Source: Bog-532 sp963830385 | GTDB taxonomy: Bacteria; Actinomycetota; Actinomycetes; Streptosporangiales; Streptosporangiaceae | Assembly (NCBI GenBank): GCA_963830385.1 | Contig: CAWHMD010000011.1 | Location: 81,423 to 145,422 of the forward strand | DNA length: 64,000 nt | Reading direction: 5' to 3' | Shown here: one piece after another, positions 59,153 to 64,000 of the stretch | How positions within the stretch are numbered: position 1 is the stretch's first letter | Layout of the letters: every line of letters starts with the position of its first letter | Notes under the pieces: model-generated | Told to the model about the DNA's origin: nothing | The model's database searches: none | The model's input: the letters and a program-made list of their open reading frames with translations, nothing else | Position numbers and translations under genes: made by a program

Positions 59153-60237
59153 CCCGGGCACGAGGGTGCGTAGCTCACGTCCAGGCCGAACGCCGCAGGC
59201 CCGAACACGTCCAGGGCTTCGGGGGTGCGCATGATCGGCGGTGGCGAGATCGAGACCACCCTGACCCGCTGACCGTAACGCAGGCCCTCCGTGGTGATCG
59301 GCTCGGCGGTCTCGGTGGCCAGGATGCAGATGAGATCAGGCACCACGGCGAGCGGTTCCCCGTCGATCTCCGCGATGAGGTGCTCGTTCTGGAAAGCGAT
59401 CCGCATCACCTCGCCCGGCCCGTAGCCGCGAATCCGGGCGTGGCCTTTCACGAAGCCCTCGGTCGTCTGCCGGAACACGTCCTCCACCTTGCCCTCGAAC
59501 AGCAGGCGCGGCCCGTGGTAACCCGCCGTCGCCAGCGCCCCGGCCAGGTCTTCCAGTGGGTCCCGATGCCGCTTCCGCGCCGCGCGTACGGCGGCGCCGA
59601 GGGAGATCCCCAGCCCGAGCGTGCCCGGGATCGATACCCGCTTCGCGACCGCGCCCGGCATCGAGTACTCGGCGATCATGGCGGCGCCGCCCATACGCAC
59701 GCAGATGCCGCGGGCCAGCCATTCCATGGCGCAGTTGTCCCGGGCCATGACGATGGCGACGTCGCCGTGCTCGTTGGCAATGGCCAGCGGGCTCCCAGCC
59801 ACGCCGAATACATGGAAGGTCTCCATCTGCAGTTCCGGGAAGGCGCGGCCCATGCCGTCGGCGTCCAGCACCGGGATGCCAGCCTCGGCCGCGACGACCA
59901 GCGGCAATGTGGAGTTCAGGCCGCCGCACTCCATGGGGATCGTGGCGGTGGCCCGGCGGCCGAGGTGCTCTTCCACCGCCCGCAGCGCCGCTACCCCTTC
60001 CGTGCCGGACGGCAGTTTCTCGACCATGACGGTTGGCGCGCCCATCATGGCGGTCGAGATGACCAGGCCATCGTCCGGTACCTCGTCAAGGTCCCAGACG
60101 GTCACCGTGCGGCCGCGATCCAGCGCCCGTTCCACCATGAGGCGGCCGATGTATGGGTCGCCGCCTCCGCCCGAGCCGAGCAGGGCGGCGCCGTAGGCCA
60201 GATCGACCAGATCCTGGCGGGTGATCGTCCAGGTCAT
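59149..60237 (-). CDS. DUF917 family protein (2)
   Basis: A 362-residue protein from ATG 60237, which overlaps the stop of DUF917 (1). Conserved blocks: LVDLAYGAALLGSGGGGDPY, STAMMGAPTVMVEKLPSG, IPVLDADGMGRAFPELQMET, then QNEHLIAEIDGEPLAVVPDL and EPITTEGLRYGQRVRVVSIS. Tandem DUF917 copies are unusual. Copies 1 and 2 are clearly closer to each other than to copy 3 and may form a heteromer or act on two related intermediates. Longer in-frame extension upstream lies inside the preceding gene. Confidence 0.9.
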   Translation of the reverse strand: MTWTITRQDLVDLAYGAALLGSGGGGDPYIGRLMVERALDRGRTVTVWDLDEVPDDGLVISTAMMGAPTVMVEKLPSGTEGVAALRAVEEHLGRRATATIPMECGGLNSTLPLVVAAEAGIPVLDADGMGRAFPELQMETFHVFGVAGSPLAIANEHGDVAIVMARDNCAMEWLARGICVRMGGAAMIAEYSMPGAVAKRVSIPGTLGLGISLGAAVRAARKRHRDPLEDLAGALATAGYHGPRLLFEGKVEDVFRQTTEGFVKGHARIRGYGPGEVMRIAFQNEHLIAEIDGEPLAVVPDLICILATETAEPITTEGLRYGQRVRVVSISPPPIMRTPEALDVFGPAAFGLDVSYAPSCPG

Positions 60238-61331
60238 GCCCTGCTTCCTTCTGCGCTCAGCCGCTCCTCGACGGGGATGTAGCCGAAGTCGTAGCCGAAG
60301 TAGCGCGGACCGACCAGCGCCAGGCCCGCATCTGTCCGCCAGCGGGGGTCGCAGGGAGCCGCCACCACCGAGACCCGGAAGCCATAGCGGATGTCCTCGG
60401 TCGTGATGGGCTCGGCCGAATCGCTGTCCAGCACGATGATCAGGTCCGGTACCGAGGCGAGCACCCGGTCGTCCCGGATCGCCACCAGGTGCTCGTTCTG
60501 GAAGTTGAGTTCCAGCGTGGAGCCGCTGTACGGGCCGAGCCCGGCCAGGGCCGCGCGTCCTCTCGCGAACCCGGTTTCGGTACGCCGCTCGACGTCCGCG
60601 ACCCGGCCACGGAACACCTCGTGGCCATTCAGCCGCCCGGTGACCGCCTGCACCGGATCGGTATGACCGGCGCGGGCCTGCGCGATCAGGCGCCCTAGTT
60701 CCTGGCACAGGCTGAGCGTGCCCAGCACCATCGTGTCCCGGACCGCGCGGCCGTTCATCGCATAAAGGGCGATGAGCGCCGTGCAGCCCATCTCGATGGT
60801 CGCGGCCCGGGCCAGCCGCTCGGTCCACCGGTTCCCGGATGTGCGGAGCAGTACGGTGTTGCCCTTCTCGTCAGCGACCACCATCGGAGTCGCCGAGGCA
60901 CCGAACATGCCCGGCACCAGCATCTGCAGTTCCGGGAAGGCCCGGCCCATACCGTCCGCGTCGATCAGCGGCAGGCCGGCCCGGGCGGCCGCGACGAACG
61001 GGATCGTCGAGTTGATCCCGCCTGCCTCACCGCAGACAACGTGGGTCACCGGGCGCCCGAGGTGATCCTGCAGGGCCAGCAGAGCGTTCACCACCTCGTC
61101 GCCACGGGGGAGTTTCTCCACCATGACGGTGGGCGCGCCCATCATCGCCGACTGGACCACCAGGGCATCGTCCGGAACCTCGGCCGCATCCACCAGCCGC
61201 ACCGGGCCGTACTCGCGGATGGCCTGGCGGGCCAGCAGCTTGCCCACGTAGGGATTGCCGCCGCCGCCGGTCCCGAGGACCGCCGCGCCCCTGGCCAGGT
61301 CCTCGAGGTCGTCTTCAGCTATCAGTCGCAT
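60234..61331 (-). CDS. DUF917 family protein (1)
   Basis: A 365-residue protein from ATG 61331, overlapping the HyuA-1 stop by 10 bases. It shows LEDLARGAAVLGTGGGGNPY, SAMMGAPTVMVEKLPRGDE, LPLIDADGMGRAFPELQM, FQNEHLVAIRDDRVLASVPD and EPITTEDIRYGFRVSVV. Direct coupling to HyuA-1 mirrors the DUF917 (3)/HyuA-2 pair, supporting a conserved HyuA-DUF917 functional pair. The mirrored order differs: here HyuA comes first. Confidence 0.9.
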   Translation of the reverse strand: MRLIAEDDLEDLARGAAVLGTGGGGNPYVGKLLARQAIREYGPVRLVDAAEVPDDALVVQSAMMGAPTVMVEKLPRGDEVVNALLALQDHLGRPVTHVVCGEAGGINSTIPFVAAARAGLPLIDADGMGRAFPELQMLVPGMFGASATPMVVADEKGNTVLLRTSGNRWTERLARAATIEMGCTALIALYAMNGRAVRDTMVLGTLSLCQELGRLIAQARAGHTDPVQAVTGRLNGHEVFRGRVADVERRTETGFARGRAALAGLGPYSGSTLELNFQNEHLVAIRDDRVLASVPDLIIVLDSDSAEPITTEDIRYGFRVSVVAAPCDPRWRTDAGLALVGPRYFGYDFGYIPVEERLSAEGSRA

Positions 61332-62884
61332 TCGTCACCACTCAGCGGCAGGTCACCGACGGCCTTGACCCTGATCCGGACCGCGTTGCTCGGCAGGTAG
61401 GCCAGCGGTACCTCCTCGACGTCGACGATCTGGACGCTGGAAGCGACCGCCCCGGCCGCGACCGCCTTGGCGGTGGCTTCCTGGCGGGCCGATTCCAGTG
61501 CGTCCTCCCGCGTCCGGCCCGCCAGGGAGATCACCTTGTCGACTTCTCCGCCGACCTGGGCGATCGCGGCCCCGATCGCGTTGGCCACGGCGAAGTGGTC
61601 GGGCTTGAGGATCTCTGACGCGCCCTCGAGGTGGTCCTCGAGGAGGATGCTGCCGCCGCCGACGATGACAACCGGCAGTGGTGCCGGGCTCGTCTTGACC
61701 CGGTCGACCAGCTCGGCGAGCCGTTCCTGAATGGCCTGCACCCCGCGGCGTACAAGGTCGCGGTCGAGGCCGGCGACCCGGCCGGGGTCGCCCACCGAGC
61801 ACAGGCCCGCCGCGACCGCGAGGTCGGTCGCGGTGACCGTTTCCCCGCCGAACACCAGCGCGCGTTGCCGGATTGCGTAGCCCACGCTGCGCGGGCCGAC
61901 CGTCACACGGTCGGTGCCGGCGGCGACGATGCTCCCGCCGCCCAGTCCCACGGGCAGCACGTCGGGCATCCTGAAGTTCGTGCGCACGCCGCCGATGTCC
62001 ACCGCGACCGCTGCCTCCCGCGGGAATCCGTGCACGAGGACACCGACGTCACTGGTCGTACCCCCGACGTCAATGACCACGCAGTCGGTACGCCCGGACA
62101 GAAACGCCGCGCCGCGCATGGAGTTCGTTGGGCCGGACGCGAACGTGGCCACCGGATACTGGCGGCAGTAGTCGACGCTCATCAGCGTGCCGTCGTTCTG
62201 GCTGATGTAGACCGGTGCCTCGATGCCGGCCTCGCGTACCGCGTTCTCCAGCGCGGCCGTGATGGCCTCGGCCAGCTCATGCAGGCAGGCGTTGAGGATG
62301 GTGGCGTTCTCCCGCTCCAGCAGCCCGACCCGCCCGATTTCGTGCGACAGGCTGATTGAGACATCCGGGATGACGTCCCGCAGCACCCCGGCCGCCTGCA
62401 CCTCCATGTCGGCGTTCACCGGGGAGAAGACCGCAGACACCGCGACGGTCCTGATGCCCTTCGCGGCGATGTCGGCGGCCGCCTCCCGGACCTCCTTCTC
62501 GTCGAACTCCGAGATGATGCGCCCGTCGAACTCATAGCCGCCGTGGCACAGGTAACTGTGCTCACCGAGTACGTCACGCAGCCGGTCCGGCCAGTCGGTC
62601 ATCGGCGGCAGCGCCGCGGTGGCGGGCAGCCCGAGCCGCACGGTCGCGGTGGGGGCCAGGCGCTGGGCCTCCACCACGGCGTTGGTGAAGTGCGTGGTGC
62701 CGATCATCACCGTGCTGACCTGCTCGGGCGGGAACGGCCGCGCCTGCTGGAGACCGGCCAGCGCCGCCACGATACCGTCCGTAACCTCGGGTGTGGTCAG
62801 CGTCTTGAACTCGGCCAGGACCTCCCGCCCGTCCATGAGAACGGCGTCGGTGTTGGTCCCTCCGACGTCGATACCGATCCGCAT
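61322..62884 (-). CDS. hyuA: Hydantoinase/oxoprolinase A-type protein (HyuA-1)
   Basis: A 520-residue protein from ATG 62884, sharing one base with the permease stop (TGATG). It has MRIGIDVGGTNTDAVLMDGR, MIGTTHFTNAVVEAQRLAPT, SHEIGRVGLLERENATILNA, SGPTNSMRGAAFLSGRTDC and VVIDVGGTTSDVGVLVHGFP. Nothing after this corresponds to a HyuB subunit. It is clearly paralogous to HyuA-2. ATP-dependent opening of a cyclic imide is the family expectation. Upstream in-frame codons belong to the permease region and are not part of this gene. Confidence 0.93.
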   Translation of the reverse strand: MRIGIDVGGTNTDAVLMDGREVLAEFKTLTTPEVTDGIVAALAGLQQARPFPPEQVSTVMIGTTHFTNAVVEAQRLAPTATVRLGLPATAALPPMTDWPDRLRDVLGEHSYLCHGGYEFDGRIISEFDEKEVREAAADIAAKGIRTVAVSAVFSPVNADMEVQAAGVLRDVIPDVSISLSHEIGRVGLLERENATILNACLHELAEAITAALENAVREAGIEAPVYISQNDGTLMSVDYCRQYPVATFASGPTNSMRGAAFLSGRTDCVVIDVGGTTSDVGVLVHGFPREAAVAVDIGGVRTNFRMPDVLPVGLGGGSIVAAGTDRVTVGPRSVGYAIRQRALVFGGETVTATDLAVAAGLCSVGDPGRVAGLDRDLVRRGVQAIQERLAELVDRVKTSPAPLPVVIVGGGSILLEDHLEGASEILKPDHFAVANAIGAAIAQVGGEVDKVISLAGRTREDALESARQEATAKAVAAGAVASSVQIVDVEEVPLAYLPSNAVRIRVKAVGDLPLSGDECD

Positions 62885-64000
62885 CAAGCCTCCGTAACCG
62901 CAGCCGCTGGGGTCTTTACGGGCATCAGCTTGGCGAGGCCGTAGTACAGGATCGCCGCGACAACCAGCGAGTTGACGCTCGCGATGCCCCAGTGCACGTA
63001 ATAGCCGACGAGAGCGGCGGCGATCCAGGCCACCCACCCCGCGGTATTCCAGTTCGGGCACCAGGCCGGCAGTCCGGATGATCTGCGGGAGGCCGCCAGC
63101 GCCTGCCGATGAGTCTTGAGCACGAAGTAGTCGACGACGATGATCGCGGCGACCGGTGGGATGGCCACGCCGAGGATCGTCAGGAAGTTGACGAAGTGCG
63201 TCAGGATGCCGAGCGCGGACAGCACGGTCCCGACGATGCCCACGATCAGCGTGAGCAGGGCCCGGTGAATCTTCTTGCCGAAGGCGGTGTCGAGGAAGTT
63301 GGCGAGGCCCAGGGAGCCGCTGTAGAGGTTCCAGTCGTTGATCTTGGTCGTGGCTGCGATGAGGATGAGGACCCCGACGACGCCGGACGTCGTGGTCACG
63401 ATGCTGATCACGTTCTCGGTCTTGGCGTAGTGCGCCAGCAGCACGCCGATCAGGCCGATGGTGTACTCGCCGAGCGTGATCCCGAGGATCGTGTTGACCA
63501 CCACGTCGCGGGCGCTGCGATTGAACCGGCACATGTCCGGGTTGATCACCGCGCCGACGATGAACCCTCCGGCGACCAGCGTGGCGCCCGCCCCAATGCC
63601 CAGCGCCGGCCCGGGATGCGGCGACGCGACCAGGTGGCCGAGGGACTCCTTGCTCAGGACCTTGCCGATCGAATAGAAGCACAGCGCGACAAAGGCAGGT
63701 ACGGCGATGTAGGCCGTCCAGGTCATGGACAAGAAGCCCCAGATGACGATCACGGTCACCGCTAGGCCGGTGAGCACCTCCCAGGTCCACAGCGGCATGG
63801 CGTGCGGGAGCAGCGACTGGAGGCCCTCGGCGAACACCGCGTTCTGTACGCCGAACCAGCCCATCAAGCTGATCGTGATGACCAGCCCGAGCATGCTTGA
63901 TCCGTACCGGCCGAAGCCGGTCCATCGCGTCAGCACGGAGGTGGTCAGTCCTTCCCGCTGGCCCGCGATGCCGGTGAATACCGCCACGACCTCCAGGATG
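62884..64000 (-). CDS. NCS1-family nucleobase/hydantoin permease (N-terminus beyond window)
   Basis: 372 C-terminal codons are visible and the frame is open to the window edge. Membrane helices alternate with conserved blocks: SMLGLVITISLMGWFGVQNA, then GAVINPDMCRFNRSARDVVV (the NPD motif of CodB-like transporters) and INDWNLYSGSLGLANFLDTA. ILGVAIPPVAAIIVVDYFVL is the CodB signature near the C-terminus. NCS1 proteins import cytosine, allantoin, hydantoins or thiamine precursors with Na+ or H+. As the first visible gene of the operon it very likely imports the operon's substrate. Confidence 0.92.
   Translation of the reverse strand, partial: ILEVVAVFTGIAGQREGLTTSVLTRWTGFGRYGSSMLGLVITISLMGWFGVQNAVFAEGLQSLLPHAMPLWTWEVLTGLAVTVIVIWGFLSMTWTAYIAVPAFVALCFYSIGKVLSKESLGHLVASPHPGPALGIGAGATLVAGGFIVGAVINPDMCRFNRSARDVVVNTILGITLGEYTIGLIGVLLAHYAKTENVISIVTTTSGVVGVLILIAATTKINDWNLYSGSLGLANFLDTAFGKKIHRALLTLIVGIVGTVLSALGILTHFVNFLTILGVAIPPVAAIIVVDYFVLKTHRQALAASRRSSGLPAWCPNWNTAGWVAWIAAALVGYYVHWGIASVNSLVVAAILYYGLAKLMPVKTPAAAVTEA

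Noticed and set aside
62885..63925. Longer N-terminus for HyuA-1
   Set aside because: The extra codons are an out-of-frame reading of the permease gene; ATG 62884 matches the family start MRIGIDVGGTN.

Overview
The window is GC-rich, densely packed DNA with many GTG starts, start/stop overlaps of the ATGA or GTGA type, and families typical of soil actinobacteria: MMPL transporter, DUF4913, SARP-like TPR remnants, PadR, many TetR genes and DUF6092. It most likely comes from a filamentous actinomycete chromosome (Actinomycetota). The sequence alone does not resolve the genus. No rRNA, tRNA, CRISPR array or replication origin was seen. The only insertion sequence evidence is the N-terminal part of an IS5-type transposase at the left edge.

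1-24 kb is an accessory and housekeeping mix. It holds an AlkZ-like winged-helix protein, a decayed luciferase-like monooxygenase, a DUF4913 protein, a MarR-controlled fused double ABC exporter, an MMPL exporter, a NlpC/P60-like peptidoglycan-binding protein, a TetR/short-chain dehydrogenase pair sharing an operator, hydrolases, a lipoprotein polysaccharide deacetylase, a methyltransferase/CMD pair, the complete larEBCA operon (17.4-21.5 kb) for nickel-pincer cofactor synthesis plus a LarA racemase, an aldo/keto reductase, and a PadR-membrane protein-signal peptidase unit.

24-34 kb is a patchwork of small regulators and efflux genes with several decayed genes: a XRE/TPR regulator, two VOC proteins, TetR-DoxX, TetR divergent from MFS-membrane protein-FAD oxidoreductase, and a cold-shock protein. 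Palindromic operators sit in the divergent promoters, and at least two of these promoters look leaderless.

34.4-51.7 kb is a sugar-acid island. A complete sugar ABC importer (MsmK/UgpC-type ATPase, two permeases, lipoprotein) and two Gfo/Idh dehydrogenases lie on the minus strand, followed by an IclR regulator. Divergently, on the plus strand, come 5-dehydro-4-deoxyglucarate dehydratase, glucarate dehydratase, a phytanoyl-CoA dioxygenase-like enzyme, a second ABC importer lacking its own ATPase, a xylose-isomerase-like TIM barrel and a third Gfo/Idh enzyme. The promoter of the plus-strand operon carries two tandem 18-bp operators with a strong sigma-70-like promoter. The whole arrangement is repeated 347 bp upstream in front of a broken copy of the first gene.

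51.7-64 kb is one tightly coupled minus-strand operon of at least 12 genes, running off the right edge. In transcription order it encodes an NCS1-type permease, a hydantoinase/oxoprolinase A protein (HyuA), two DUF917 proteins, a dihydropyrimidinase-like amidohydrolase, DUF6092, a nitroreductase, a third DUF917, a second HyuA, AroM (frameshifted as written), DUF1177 and peptidase E. It looks like an uptake and ring-opening pathway for a cyclic amide or (thio)hydantoin-like compound whose substrate is unknown. I consider it the best candidate for an undescribed system here.

Several genes carry single-base deletions that a one-base correction would repair. These are either recent pseudogenes or assembly errors.
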